Shown piece by piece: positions 25,096 through 36,718 of a stretch of DNA of 64,000 nt. The first letter of the stretch is position 1. Each line of letters opens with the position of its first letter. The DNA is from Thamnaconus septentrionalis (taxonomy: Eukaryota > Chordata > Actinopteri > Tetraodontiformes > Monacanthidae). Position numbers and translations under genes: made by a program. Below the pieces are notes generated by a model that saw only the letters and a program-made list of their open reading frames with translations, did no database searches and was not told the DNA's origin. The stretch spans positions 12,520,501-12,584,500 of the forward strand of contig CM020518.1 in NCBI GenBank assembly GCA_009823395.1, given 5' to 3'.

Positions 25096-27342
25096 ATCAG
25101 GTTGTGTTGTTTTTTTGTGTGTCTTAACGCCATCAATCAAACAAAGTGGTAGAACAAAAATCGGTCAACAATAAACAGGTCAATATTTGACATTTTAGCA
25201 TAATCAGCATGTCTCAAGAGGAAGTGAATTAATCCAAAGAATTAATCAGGATATTTCCAAGCAAAGGTTTAGCAAAATTATCAACACAATGTAAATTACT
25301 GCATAGAAATAGAAGATGCAAGAAACAACACAAATATTATTAAATATAAAGAGGAAATGCAGCCGGATTGAAGCCTCAGCATGTTTGTGATACAATAGCT
25401 TACAGTCTACAGATTTAGACGCAGCTCAAGTCGTCGAATACAGGAGTTCCAACGCTCTCCCCATGCGCAGTTTTAGGGGATTTTGTCGATTTCGAAAGAG
25501 AGAAATGGCAGATTAGTAAATAAGGACAACATCTCCCCGCGTGGATGTGTGGAATTTCAGCGGATTGACTCTAATCCCATTTTAATGGTTGTCTGATTAA
25601 GAGGTGAGTGGGATTAGGGTTTGTGAACGCACCAAGTGCGGCGTGCCGCGCGCATGCACACGTCCTCCTGCGGATCTGAAACCTTGTGAGAGGGAAATGT
25701 GACGGGGGAAAAAAAAAAATACTCAAGCGGTCGAAAATATAAGGAAGGAAAAATAATTGCGGAGATTAGAGGGGAGCGAGGGAAGAAAAACGGCAGCTCT
25801 GTTTCCACGCCGTCCTAATTAAAAATGCTGCACATCTTTTATCCGCTAATGTTGGCCCTAACGAGGGAGGTTTAGTGGCAGTTATGCGGATAAAAAAAAG
25901 AGAGAAAACTCTTTCTGATTGATTCTGATGGCCTGCTGAAATTTGTTTCACTCCCTCTTATTGATCGCAGGCCGCCGGTTGAAAACGGCTAATTAATAAT
26001 GATAATAAAAGTGCCACAGCTCATTAAAATCAACCGCGTGAGACTGAACTCCGGCTCCTTTTACCCTTTGAATCGCATCGGCTTTGTCGGGACGGGCTTT
26101 CTTCTCTGCAACGGTTTCTGTCACGGCTCCAGCTTTAACTCTGGGCTAAAAAGTAAAGGGTCAAACTATCCAGTCAAGCGAAAGGAAACATGTGGCCGTC
26201 ACAAGTGCACATTGGTCTCATTATGTGAAAGGAAAGGAAGTCAATTTCTTTTCAAACATTACATTTCGTACAGGCTCGGGTTTGAATAGTCTCACATCCT
26301 GTTTACACTACAGTGACTTCTGGGGTCCTTTTCTTTTCGTGCCGATGCCTTTATTTTGGGATCTGGGAGCCAAAGCCGTGACGCATAGAGGGGAGGGAGT
26401 TGCACCACCAGAAGGCTGATGACACCTTGAACTGTGCAGTCAAGTGGCGTCAGCTGACGCCGAGCTATGCAGCTTTTATTTTGAAATCACAGGGGCAAAA
26501 TTGTGACAAAAGAGAGAGAAATGTGTTCGGGCGAGTCTCAAGCTGAAGCCGTTATTTAGAGACAAGACAATTTTTCTATTAGTTTCACAAAAGGAAAGAT
26601 CATTCCAGCGCAGGACTTGACATGTTAGCTTTAAAAAATAAATAAAAAAAAAAAAAAACAAGCCTGGACAAAAATGTCTGGACAAAAAAATTAGGTGCAC
26701 AATGCTTTCAAGGCTCATACTCTGATTGTTCAATTGCTTTAGACAGTTGAAGTTAAGCAGAAATTAGGTGCACAATAGTGTCTATCCAGTTGAGCAGGAA
26801 TAACTTTTTCCAAACTGTGCGAGATGAGACGACGACTGCGATGAAGGTGAAGCCTTCAAACACTGCAGACTGTCACCGTACGGCGAGGCAACGGCAGCAG
26901 GGGCGGCACAAGACAAAAGCGGCAGCTAATGTTTTACCGTTTGACTGTGCGGCGAGCGGGCCCCGCTACCGGCCCGCTCTGCGGGGAAAGTGGAGTGCGG
27001 CACACATCACCGGGCGGACACGCCCGACGCCCCGTTGAAGACTGAGTGCCCGACGGCGAGCTCTAGCGGCACCGGGAACCCGAAACGTTGGGCGACATTT
27101 TTTTCCCCCGCCCCGCCGCCTGTCACGTCGTCTAATAAAGGGGGACAAAATGTAGGGACGGTGCCGGAGCTTAGGCTGGATGAAGTATCTCACACTGATG
27201 TAATATGGCTTATAAATCTTATTTAATTACCCAGGGTGGGGACAGGCTGCAGAGGCCATGAGTGGATTTATTGTGTCTTAACTTGGCATCTTAACGACTT
27301 TGTGCTTTTAATATCATTACCCTGTAATTTATTCTTCACCGT

Positions 27343-27368
27343 GCACACACACACACACACACACACAG
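27343..27368. repeat. (CA)n microsatellite
   Basis: 13 CA units. Confidence 0.9.
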
Positions 27369-27906
27369 TATAACCACAGTAGCCCCGACGCCCACAGTGC
27401 AGTCGTAATCTGTTGAAGCAGGCTTTACAGATGTCCTAAGCATTGACGGCTATTGATCCATAAACTCCCTGTTTGACTCATCTGGTGTCATCCCCCACCG
27501 CGGGTGACCATCAAGGTGATGTCGCCGACACGACACGGGGCTTCGTTCAAGACCGGCAATTTCCCGCCGACAAGGTTCAAGGGATCTCGTGTAAAGTCGG
27601 CGCGTCGAAATTAATTGAAATGACTCATTGAAAGGGAGAAGTGGTAGAGGATGAGTGAGGGAGTGAGTGAGTTTATATAAATATATATATAGATACTCAC
27701 TTTTTAATAGAGATATTTTATGACAAAACAGCATTGCGTTTTCGCACACACACACACGTTGCACACAAGGTTAAATTTGGCACTTCCTCTTTGTTCTCTG
27801 ACATTTCCTGCGGTGCAAACTTTAAAACGCAGCACAATCAGATGAAAGATTCTTTTCCCCCTCCCAACAGAGGCGACTGAAAACACGACGGCGCGAAGCT
27901 ACTCAC

Positions 27907-27985
27907 CGCCTCCGCGCTCCAGCTGTGCGCTAGCTGCCGCCGGCTCATCAGCGCCGTCCCTCTTGCCGCCACCTGCTGGTCCTTC
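27907..27985 (-). other. Possible first exon with strong splice donor
   Basis: On the minus strand a CpG-rich segment ends GAGGCG then GTGAGT (donor at 27905-27906), a near-consensus splice donor. An ATG opens a frame MSRRQLAHSWSAEA that reaches the donor. I could not identify a downstream exon or a protein family, so this may be a 5' exon of an unrecognised transcript or a chance match. Confidence 0.2.
27966..27979 (-). promoter_or_regulatory. CTCF-like motif
   Basis: The minus strand reads CCAGCAGGTGGCGG, matching the CTCF core CCASYAGRKGGCRS at every position. Binding is inferred only. Confidence 0.45.
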
Positions 27986-29689
27986 ATTCTCTTCTTCGCC
28001 AATCGCTCCTCTTTTTTTTAAGCTCTAAAGATAAAACATAACGTCGAGAAGAAGAAAATTGTCGATTAAAGTTGGCACACCTGGTGCCCAGTAGAGGGAG
28101 GTGTGAATCGCAACTTGCCAAAAGGGTGGAGGGCGTTAAACATTTTTTTGTGAAATATCCCCAACAGAACTTCCTAGTATGGAAGAGGGTTAGGGCCACA
28201 ACAAGAGAAAAAAAAATTAAGATAAATTTTTTTTGTTTGTTTCCAATTCGAGAATGAAGTTGACGTAAAAAAATATGAGATTTCGTGAATAAAATCAAAA
28301 TTTTGCAATTTATGTCAAAGTGACGTGAGTCAAAATGTCGAGAATTAGTGGAGTCCTTCTGTTTTCGCCAGTTTCCTCATTACCGTGGCTGAAACTTATG
28401 GGATCCACTTGTTTTCAGCAGTTTAAGAATTCACGAAATTTCAACTTAAAACTCGAAATGAAAACTTAAATAAAAATTTCCTTCCTGTATAATTGTCTTT
28501 CTCTTCTTGTGGCCCTAATCCTCTTTCGTATCCTAGTGTATCTGCGAATTGGAGCTACAACAGCACATTATACCCACATACCAAAAAATATTTAAAGGCT
28601 CCTTTGGCATCTTGCTAATTTATTTCACAAGGCATTTCGGAAGGTCTACATCCAGGCCAACAATGAGGATTTGTGACCTCATTCAATCCTGGTCCAAAAT
28701 TTTTAAATCCAACGTAAAACAATTGGTCATAATGTGCCCAGTAGGTGATTCACTTAGTGGGGGAGGTTCCCAAATTTAATATGCCGATTGAAACAATTCA
28801 ATACAACCCAATACATTATAGATTGTATGCACTTCTAATGACATGTAGGTAATGATTGTGAGGATCAACCAAAACATCGTTCATTGAGTCTCTTTCACAG
28901 GTTGCGCTTCCACAAACGCAAAAGATGATCTTTCTTGAAACCTTATTGACATGATATTAATGTCATCCGTCCAACCTGCGATGTACAGACAAAGAGAACA
29001 AAGGGCATTTTGAATCTTCACAAAAACAACACATCCCGCTTATTGTTTTCATCTCTTGTTTTATGCCTTACGCAAGGCCTCTCAACATTCCGGCGAGATT
29101 TATCGCGCCTTGGCCCGCTACTTGTTTTTATCTCGTCTCATACCTCTCCTCCCTCTCTTACACCGCGCTTCTCATCTTTATTCCCACCGGCCGTCCCACG
29201 CCCTCTAGGTTCGGCCTGTCGGCTTAAATAAACCAGACAAAAGGTGGAGGATAGAAAGAAAGAATTATAAAGAGCTGGAAAATGAGGGATGGGAGAATGA
29301 AAGCGGCTTCACTCCTCCACACTCTCACCGTGGCAAACGGCTCCCAGAGGCCCCTGTCCCACATTAGCCTAGCTTGCAGCTGAGCCATCGACTTAATGCA
29401 ATCCCCTAAATGCCTGCCGCATGGCCGCACTGACAGTGACACATTTGTTTTGCGGGCATCTGACGTCTGCGACTACACCAAAGATTTGATTAATGCCTCC
29501 TTGGCCCTGTGAATTGGCGGCGGGCACTCGGGCAAACATTCTGAAAGTCCTTCCTGCTGCCTTTTGAGTCGGAAGGTTTGATTGGCTCACTGGAGACGCT
29601 GACACTAAAACCACTGGTTTTACTTTTAAGTTGAGGACATGATGTCTGTGTCCAGTCAGTCGATTAACCTGCTTTTGTCAGTGCAATCA

Positions 29690-29870
29690 AATACAGAAGT
29701 CGGGGCCTGCTCAAGGTTTCTTCCCACCTGCAGGAGTTTTCCCTGCCATGACCATCACCACTGGCTCCGGAGGGATCTGTTGGCTTCTCTTCTGATAGTG
29801 CAAAGCCATTTGAGATACCTCTGAATGTGATTTAGCGCAGTGTATTGATTGATTGATTAATAAAATGCTT
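29690..29870 (+). mobile_element. Diverged teleost LINE-type 3' tail repeat
   Basis: The phrases GGGCCTGCTCAAGGTTTCTTCC, shortened by divergence, then GGAGTTTTCCCTGCCA, GATCTGTTGGCTTCTCT and TTGAGATACCTCTGAATGTGATTTAG follow the order of a very common teleost interspersed repeat. A short (GATT)n and an AATAAAATG tail come after. No coding sequence. Class assignment (L2-type LINE tail) is from memory of the phrase order. Confidence 0.5.
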
Positions 29871-32800
29871 TGATTTCCTTCAAATCATGGAATTTGCAAT
29901 TAGCAGCTGGTGCTAACCAGTCTGTAACCTACACCTGAAAGCTACACTCCCAAGACCGTGAGCAGAGTAACCTGAGCTTTGAGGTTTACAGCCTCCATGC
30001 ATACAATCAAATTTAGTCCACCCAAAATGAATACACCTCTTAATATCCTCAATATAACTCTAAGGTTTGAGAATTCATAGAGAATCACATTTTCACATTA
30101 CATCACCTTCATATTGGGGACCTAGTCAAGCAAAAAATAGTTCCTGGTGCATTCAAATCCCAATTAAGACTAAAAGGCAATTTTAAGAGATTCCTCAACA
30201 AAGTTTTCATAAGTCCTCCAAAACTACAATCTGAGACCTTCAACGCTTGTCCAATAAACTGCGCATTGTCGCCGATTTGTATGAGAGACCAGCGAGACGA
30301 AAACTAAATAACCTTTTGAACTATTAAATCACTAAACAATTGAACATGTTGGCGCAGCAGCTGCGCCAATGCGCCACGTTGTTTACATTATAAGTTGCAG
30401 ATGATTCGGCAACTAAATCAGTTCGGTCTGTCAGGCTCTCAGGGCTTATCCAATCACAGGACGTGTGAAGTTCAGCATAGAGCCAGCTAGCTGGCCACGG
30501 CATCGCAGACTCGAGATCTGATTGGATGTCGCAGCTAGCTGTTTTCCGTTCACTGACAGCAGACAGGAGCTGCTACGTCGGTTCTGCCGGCCTGAGGCAG
30601 ATCTCACGGAACCATAATACACAACAGTGGAAGCAACGCGACCAAGTGGATGTTATATGATGTGAAAAGAACAGACTGCGGGGAATAACTATTATCATAT
30701 TTATCAGAAAATTTACTTTTCAAAGTAAGTTTAGGCCAGCAGAAAAGCCTTGAGGGCCCACCACTGCTGTTTCATAACCAGTTTTTTACGAGTGATTTTC
30801 CACAATATCCGCCACCTTGAGCCATTTTCGCTTTTTTTAAACCGAACTTCATTCTCAGAAGACGGGGTTATCTTAATTACGCAGCCACCTCCAGCCGATA
30901 AAAGTCTGCCAGTCGCACATCTACTTTTTCCATCACATCAGGGTTGGCGTCTGATGACAGAGCCAGTTTTTCCAAAGATGATTTATCAGGCGCGCTCGTA
31001 AATAACGGCAATAAATGTGCAAGACGGCGCTGGCAGCACTAGCGGTGGTGCTCCCTGAGCAGTCGAGGCTTGAAGGGATTCATATTTTACAACACAATGG
31101 GGGAGTGGGGGTGGGAGGGGGGCGCCATTCCCGCCCCGCTGAGACACGCAGAGGTCACGGCATCGGCCTGAGGTGGCCTGCAGAGTGTGATGGCGATGAG
31201 CCGGGGCGGAAAGGTGGAGAGGTCAAGTTGGAAAAACTTTCCATCGGGTGGGAACCGACCTCAACAGCCTTGACCCCACCTGACTTGTGCACTCTAGAAG
31301 GCCCGAGGGGAGGGGAACCTCACAGCCAGAGGAAAAGACGGACAGACGAGCGAAGAGAAGACAAAAAGTAAAAGCGTCAACAAGCTGGCAAAGCACGGCT
31401 TAGTGAGGTTAGTGGTCTCTCTGTGACATCACAAAGGGATGATTTTCCCCAATCTTTCGTCGCACGTCCTCTGAAATGTGGAACGAGCAGACACAAGTTA
31501 CTGCTGGTGAACAGTAGCGAAGTCTATTTTGCATGATGCTTGACTTTCATCGGGGTTTTTTCGTTGTTATTTACCGCACGCACGCAGAACAGGATTTGCA
31601 TACAACGGCTCTCGTATTTCCTAGACACACTTTTGCCAGGATTCGCCGAAGTGCACGCGGTGTTGAAGAGCAACGATGGATCACGCCAAGCTCCACCTAA
31701 AGCCCCCCGAGGCTGCAGCAGGATTTATTCCTCCTCGACTCTCTGGAGATGATGTTTGTTTTTAATTATAGAGAAATATGTCTTAGTTTTACAGCCTTTG
31801 TAACTTCTAGCTTCAGGGCTTTTTTTTCTTTTCCTTACAACCATCATACACACACATACATTACATGTAACAAATGTTAACAAACACGCGCGCGCGCGCA
31901 CAACACAACACAACACAACACAACACAACGCCTTGAACTATTCGCAGCGCTGCCCATGTGAGTCTCATTCGCTCTGCCGACCGCTCATGCCTATAGGGAT
32001 GTTGCGCAGAGGATAAATATGACCCGGGTCACGCCAGTGATTTACAGACTGTGTTTTCTGTGAACACAAAGAGTGAAAGCCGGCGTGATGCACAACCGAG
32101 GGGGGCGGCACATAATTTACATTAAAACAAGCAGCTTTTACGGCATCTGCGGCAGTTCACTCTCAGACACAACGGCAGTGTTTTATTGACTCTTTCAGTG
32201 CCCGAGTAGGACAGAGGCTCACTATAATTATTAATGCATTTTTTTAGTGGTCTGGGCGACCTTGTTGAGGGGGGGGTCGAACAGTTTTTCCACATTACCC
32301 TAAAAACTTATGCGAAACAAAATTTGTCATTCCCTGTGTTTCACTTTTATTATCATTTACACCAGAAATATGCACAATGCAGAATGACTTTTGGTCTGGT
32401 TTGTTTTTTCGCAGTATTTTACAAAACATTACAAAGACGGACTGACTTTCTTACTGACTTTCTAACTTGTACAATAAAATTGTTTTATTGTAATGTTTTA
32501 TTGTAAGCACTGATGAATACAGCTGTTGTCACAGTTAAAGCAGATATTTTCACAATAAAGCACTTTTAAGTGCATTAGAATGTTTGTGCTGAAAAATCTT
32601 CCTTCCCCTTCCTTCGGGTGAGCTTCAGAGAAGAGCGACGTCACTCTGCGCCCTCCACTGGGCCAGATCTCACAGGCTTCCGCCCCCCTCAGCACCACCG
32701 GTTAAGTTCTAACCAGCCCAGAAAATCCCAACCGGGCGCTGAAAGTCATCGATAATCACCATCACCCTCAAACAAGTCGGAGCGGATTAGCAGGTCCTGA

Positions 32801-33502
32801 AAAAGGCCGGTCGGGATCCGCCGCCGCCGCCGCAGGAGGAGGCCATTGAAGGAATTAAATCGTCGCCATGTTTAATTAAACGTCTCAAGGAGGTCTGACC
32901 TCCGTAATCGCTGAAACAACAAGGAGAGGCTCGGCGGAAAACACGAGTAGGGGAGGCGGGGGGTTGCTCGGCGACCCGGCCGGCAGCCGAGGTGAGCGCG
33001 TGGCCCCGCTGTCAAAACAACAAGAGGTCAGGGCTGGGTGAAGAGGAACTGGTACTCCTCGCCTCTCGCCCGGGCGGGAAGGGGAAAAAAAAGTTGGAAT
33101 GTTTGTGTGACGGACGGACGGAGCCCACAGAGAGAGTGGCAAAGAGCCACGGGGCGGGCGGCCTTGGCCGCGGGTGACGGCGGGGGTTGGGGGAGGGGGG
33201 CGGGGGGTGGCGAGCTGGCAACGCCGGCCGGCCGACCGACCGACCGCTGCTTTTTTGCTGGAGCGCCAGCGGAAAAAATCCGGAAAAGGTTACGGAGGAT
33301 TTTTTTTTCAACACGCTCTCGTCCCTTCGGCCCTCGGGCGACGCGATCAAAACAAGAGGAAGGCAACGTGTCGCTGGAAATAAGAGGATTGAGGGATGGG
33401 GGGGGCGGCGGGGGTAGGGTGATGTCGGTTTAAAAGGCGCTAGGTGTCGGATCGGACGGCAGTTTTGATGACTTTTTCCCAAAGTGATGTCGCACACAAA
33501 GC
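29871..33502. other. Unique sequence, no gene recognised
   Basis: Includes a perfect 21-nt hairpin at 30349-30369. Two opposed CCAAT words lie near 30449 and 30522, and a G4-type run lies at 31099-31122. A mixed GC/CAACA simple repeat is at 31884-31929, and a CpG- and G-rich block at 32810-33430 includes a G4-type run at 33182-33208. The stretch 30860-31015 has a GGGTTATCTTAATTACG word and few repeats. No exon was recognised. Confidence 0.5.
31884..31929. repeat. (CG)n plus (CAACA)n simple repeat
   Basis: An alternating CG tract (31884-31900) runs directly into about six CAACA units. Confidence 0.85.
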
Positions 33503-33605
33503 ATAGGTGTCAAACTCAGTCAATGCTACAAATCCCAGAATGCTGTATTGATATTTTGCCACGTCAATCAGGATACTGAATACTTTCTTTCTGTTTTTTC
33601 CCCAG
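33503..33605 (+). mobile_element. Fragment of hAT-like MITE family D
   Basis: Starts with the family D end (AGGTGTCAAACTC) and carries its interior phrase CTACAAATCCCAGAATGCTGT, shortened here, then TATTTTG and ATCAGGAT. It shares these with 35917-36386 and 42430-42845. The GGCCCGCGGGCC segment and the right end are missing. Confidence 0.55.
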
Positions 33606-33939
33606 TGTTCACTCGAGGTACTGCAGCCAAATTTTTCCTCTAAAACTGGAAGCAGGATGCGTTTGACCTGAAACGCCGTTCATAATAAATCTTTCTATTG
33701 TAGATAAATCTTTAAATAAATCTAATCAAATAAATATTTGTATTGTTTTTAAGTCGAGGACTTACTTCTTTGTAAAAGTGTATAAAGGCCAAAAAATCTC
33801 CAGAAAAGAGTTTATTCCCAGTTTATTTATACGTCACGGTATCATACACGCTGTGCCTTGGCTCGTTCTGATTGGCCGATGCGTCCCGATGTATCACGAG
33901 TCACATAGGCATGATGCCGAAGTACGTTCCATCATCTCG

Positions 33940-34078
33940 CCTGAAAAATGTCTGAAAAGTGTCTAAAAAAAAGATGTGATTTGTGACCTTTAATAATTTA
34001 TATCCGTAAAACAGCGCTCAGAGAGAATATTTTTCTTGATTAGCTAAAATTATTTAACTCATGAGCTCTTTTATTTCT
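33940..34078 (-). repeat. Inverted partner of the 35-kb tandem duplication
   Basis: The reverse complement of these bases matches 34975-35115 almost base for base over about 135 nt. Shared words include CTAATCAAGAAAAATATTC, GAGCGCTGTTTTACGG and TAGACACTTTTCAG. Left of 33940 the similarity fades. Confidence 0.75.
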
Positions 34079-34084
34079 TGCCAA

Positions 34085-34152
34085 AGATTTGGCGCCCACC
34101 AGAGGGGGCGCCAAATCTCAAACTCTCCAAGCGCCGGCGACTTGGAGAGTTT
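34085..34152. repeat. Two adjacent perfect hairpins
   Basis: The first stem is 13 bp (34085-34097 with 34106-34118) with an 8-nt loop. The second is 12 bp (34120-34131 with 34141-34152) with a 9-nt loop. Only one base separates them. There is no mismatch in either stem. A near-match to the CTCF core spans the first loop (34096-34112). Function unknown. Confidence 0.8.
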
Positions 34153-34407
34153 CGTTTTTGAGTCAACGACTGTGTCGTTATCTCATCTATTTTACTCGTT
34201 TTCCCATCGACGTGTTTGCCCTTCCAAAGCAAATACAACAGACACAATGAACAGACGCACTCGCCGAGTCCATTAACTGTTAATCAGAGCCTCAAGTTTG
34301 ACACGTTGACCCGAGTGTGAACAGGGACGCCGCTTGTAGATCAGGAGGACGGCGCGGCGTGTGAAATACAAGAACCTCAGAATAGTGCAAACAATACCTC
34401 CAGCAGG

Positions 34408-34434
34408 GCGCGCGCGTGTGTGTGTGCGTGCGCG
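34408..34434. repeat. Alternating GC/GT tract
   Basis: Mixed (GC)n and (GT)n in strict alternation. Confidence 0.75.
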
Positions 34435-34929
34435 AGCCTGCGTGCACGTGTGAGTGTGTGTGTGTTTCCAGGTGATTTATGGGGCCTGTCTTCCTCTGCC
34501 AGCAGTTTGTCTCCTCTAGCATGCAGGATGAATGGCCCACTGTCAGGCCGGCCTCAACCTCCTCCACTAGTCTCTCTCAAATTACCTTTCTTCTCCTCCT
34601 CCATCCTCCTCCTGTCTCTACCTCGCCGCTATCTTATCTGGCCACATGCTCGTCCTCTGCGTGTACCTTGTCATCCCCACTTCCTCCAGCCGCGCTCGTC
34701 CTCGTTCCTTGACCCGACTCTGTCCATCCGTCGCGGCGGCGTGAGGACGGAGCTCCTCCCTCCAGGGGTCTGCGGCAGGGGGCTCCGACCGGATCCTGAC
34801 CTCCGAGTTTTTTTCCGCCGCTGCAATCAGCGTCGGACGCGTTCTGATCTCCGCGCAACCCGCTAGCTTACCGATGAGCGTAGGGGAAGCTGATACGCGC
34901 GCGAACAAAGAGGCTTCTGGAGAGGAATG

Positions 34930-35350
34930 TGTCTGAATTGTTGTTGGTATCAGTAGGGTCGGAGGGGAAGCGCGGAAATAAAAGAGCTCGAGAGTTGAAT
35001 AATTTAAGCTAATCAAGAAAAATATTCTCTCTGAGCGCTGTTTTACGGATATAAATTATTAAAGGTCACAAATTACATCTTTTTTTTTTAGACACTTTTC
35101 AGGCATTTTCAGGCACAAAAGAAAGACTCTCAGGCAACACATGAAACTCTATATATAGAGTTACGTCACTTATAATGCGAGAATGCGGCGCCATTAGGAG
35201 TCAACAGCACAAGCACACAGATGCACCTGACACCTTTAAACATATGTTTTTTGGTCCTTGAATTACGTGTAGGTGCAAAATGTTTACGTCCTGTCTCGCT
35301 GGAACATTTCACGTTCCACCCTGCGCTAAAAAAAAAAATCTCATCCCAGT
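34930..35350 (+). repeat. Tandem duplication, unit 1
   Basis: This unit aligns along its length with 35423-35875. Shared anchors in order are TGTCTGAAT and TTGGTATCAGT; then GAATAATT and CACCTTTAAA; then TTGAA.TACGTGTAG, GCTGGAACATTT and ACGTTCCACC; then an A-run followed by TCCCAGT. No coding capacity is visible. Confidence 0.75.
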
Positions 35351-35374
35351 ATGTGTGTGTGTGTGTGTGTGTGT
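35351..35374. repeat. (GT)n microsatellite
   Basis: About 12 GT units between the two duplication units. Confidence 0.9.
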
Positions 35375-35422
35375 ATCCAAAAGCTTCTAAACACACAAAC
35401 AAGTGCAGAGAGACATATAGAC

Positions 35423-35875
35423 TGTCTGAATATGTGGTTGGTATCAGTGGGAGGGAAAAAAATGTGAAATGAAAGTGCTCAAGAATTAAATAATTAAAGC
35501 GGATCAGAAAAATGTGCTCTCTGATCACTGCTTTATGGATATGAATTATTGAAGGACCCATGTTACACCATTTTTCCGACAGTTAGGCTTCTCCAGTGAA
35601 GCAGAAAAGGCTCTCAATGGGGGCAACACATGGAGAGCTATGGCGTTCCGTCACTTGCAACACGAGAATACGGTGCCTTTAACAATCAATAGGCAGGAAA
35701 AGGCAGGAAAAGTCCACAAAGATGCATCTGGCACCTTTAAATATATTGTTTTTTTTGTTTTTTTTTGTACTTGAAATACGTGTAGCTACAAGAACGTTCA
35801 TTTTTTTATTGTCTTGCTGGAACATTTTTTACGTTCCACCCCTGCGATGAAAAAAAAAAAAAGCTTGTCCCAGTT
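35423..35875 (+). repeat. Tandem duplication, unit 2
   Basis: Diverged direct copy of 34930-35350, offset by about 493 bases, with the same anchors in the same order. It is less similar to the inverted copy at 33940-34078 than unit 1 is, so unit 1 and the inverted copy separated more recently. Confidence 0.75.
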
Positions 35876-35916
35876 CAACCCCGAACCCTCGCAAGAAGCG
35901 CCAAGTTCTAATTCAT

Positions 35917-36386
35917 CGGTGTCCAACTCTGTCCCGCGGGCCAACTTTGGCCCGCAGTGTCATCATACTTGGCCCGCGAGGCAATACTGTATAGCACCAA
36001 TACTACAAATCCCATCATGCTCTGCTCAATCAGGACAGGATGTTCATTGATGGATAATACAGTAATATTACTTCATTGGTTTGTTGTTGTTATTTTATTT
36101 TGAAATGCTTTAATAGCCCGTGGAAAAAGGTAACTGTGTAAATTTAAATCATAAGGCTGCATATAAAAAAGAGTTTTTCTTATTTGATTTTGCAGGTGTG
36201 CAATATGGAGTTTTTTTTTTTCTTGTTGCTTTCGGATTCATATTCAGTGTTGCAAAAAAAACTTGTTTGGGTTCAACGTTTAATCTGGAGGAAGATTTTT
36301 TTTTTTTTTAACAAATATCAATGTTGGCGACTTTGTGCGAGTTTTACATTTTGGCACCACTGTGTATTCCAGTTTGACACCCCTGT
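35917..36386 (+). mobile_element. hAT-like MITE family D, copy
   Basis: Left end GGTGTCCAACTC followed by CCCGCGGGCCAACTTTGGCCC. The interior has ACTACAAATCCCATCATGCT and TCTGGAGGAAGATTT, and the right end is AGTTTGACACCCCTG. About 470 bp and non-coding. The ends resemble hAT-type non-autonomous elements; no clear 8-bp target duplication was found at this copy. Confidence 0.65.
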
Positions 36387-36438
36387 CCTGAATGCTATTT
36401 TAAAATAAACAGGAAGTTGTCATGATACCAGCTAACAC

Positions 36439-36440
<2 letters not shown>

Positions 36441-36469
<29 letters not shown>
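36441..36469. repeat. (CA)n microsatellite
   Basis: About 14 CA units. Confidence 0.9.
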
Positions 36470-36472
<3 letters not shown>

Positions 36473-36668
36473 GACTGATCTCCAAAGTGCGCAGCCCTCG
36501 CTGCACATCCAACAGCTGCGATGTGCCAACAGGCTGAAGAAGAATGTCTCCGCCTGCCATTAATTGCGCTGTCATTACCATAATTTAACATCCTGCTCAC
36601 CCCTCTCCATCTTTATCACCGCCGCGGCCGCCCGCTCATTAATCAGCCCCCGCCGAGAGCAAGAGTCA

Positions 36669-36718
36669 GGGGGGAAGAGGAGGAGGAGGAGGAGGAGGAG
36701 GAAGAGGAGGGGGGGGGG
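36669..36718. repeat. Purine tract with (GGA)n
   Basis: Fifty uninterrupted purines, mostly AGG units, ending in a G-run. Confidence 0.85.

Larger units (their letters stand above)
25096..29689. other. Unique sequence, no gene confirmed
   Basis: Contains A-runs near 25710 and 26645, and (CA)n at 27343-27368. Positions 25800-26040 are rich in TAATTA-type words. A minus-strand exon-like segment with a strong donor sits at 27907-27985 and is listed separately. Two copies of AATTAGGTGCACAAT occur at 26689-26703 and 26763-26777. No protein family was recognised. Confidence 0.5.
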
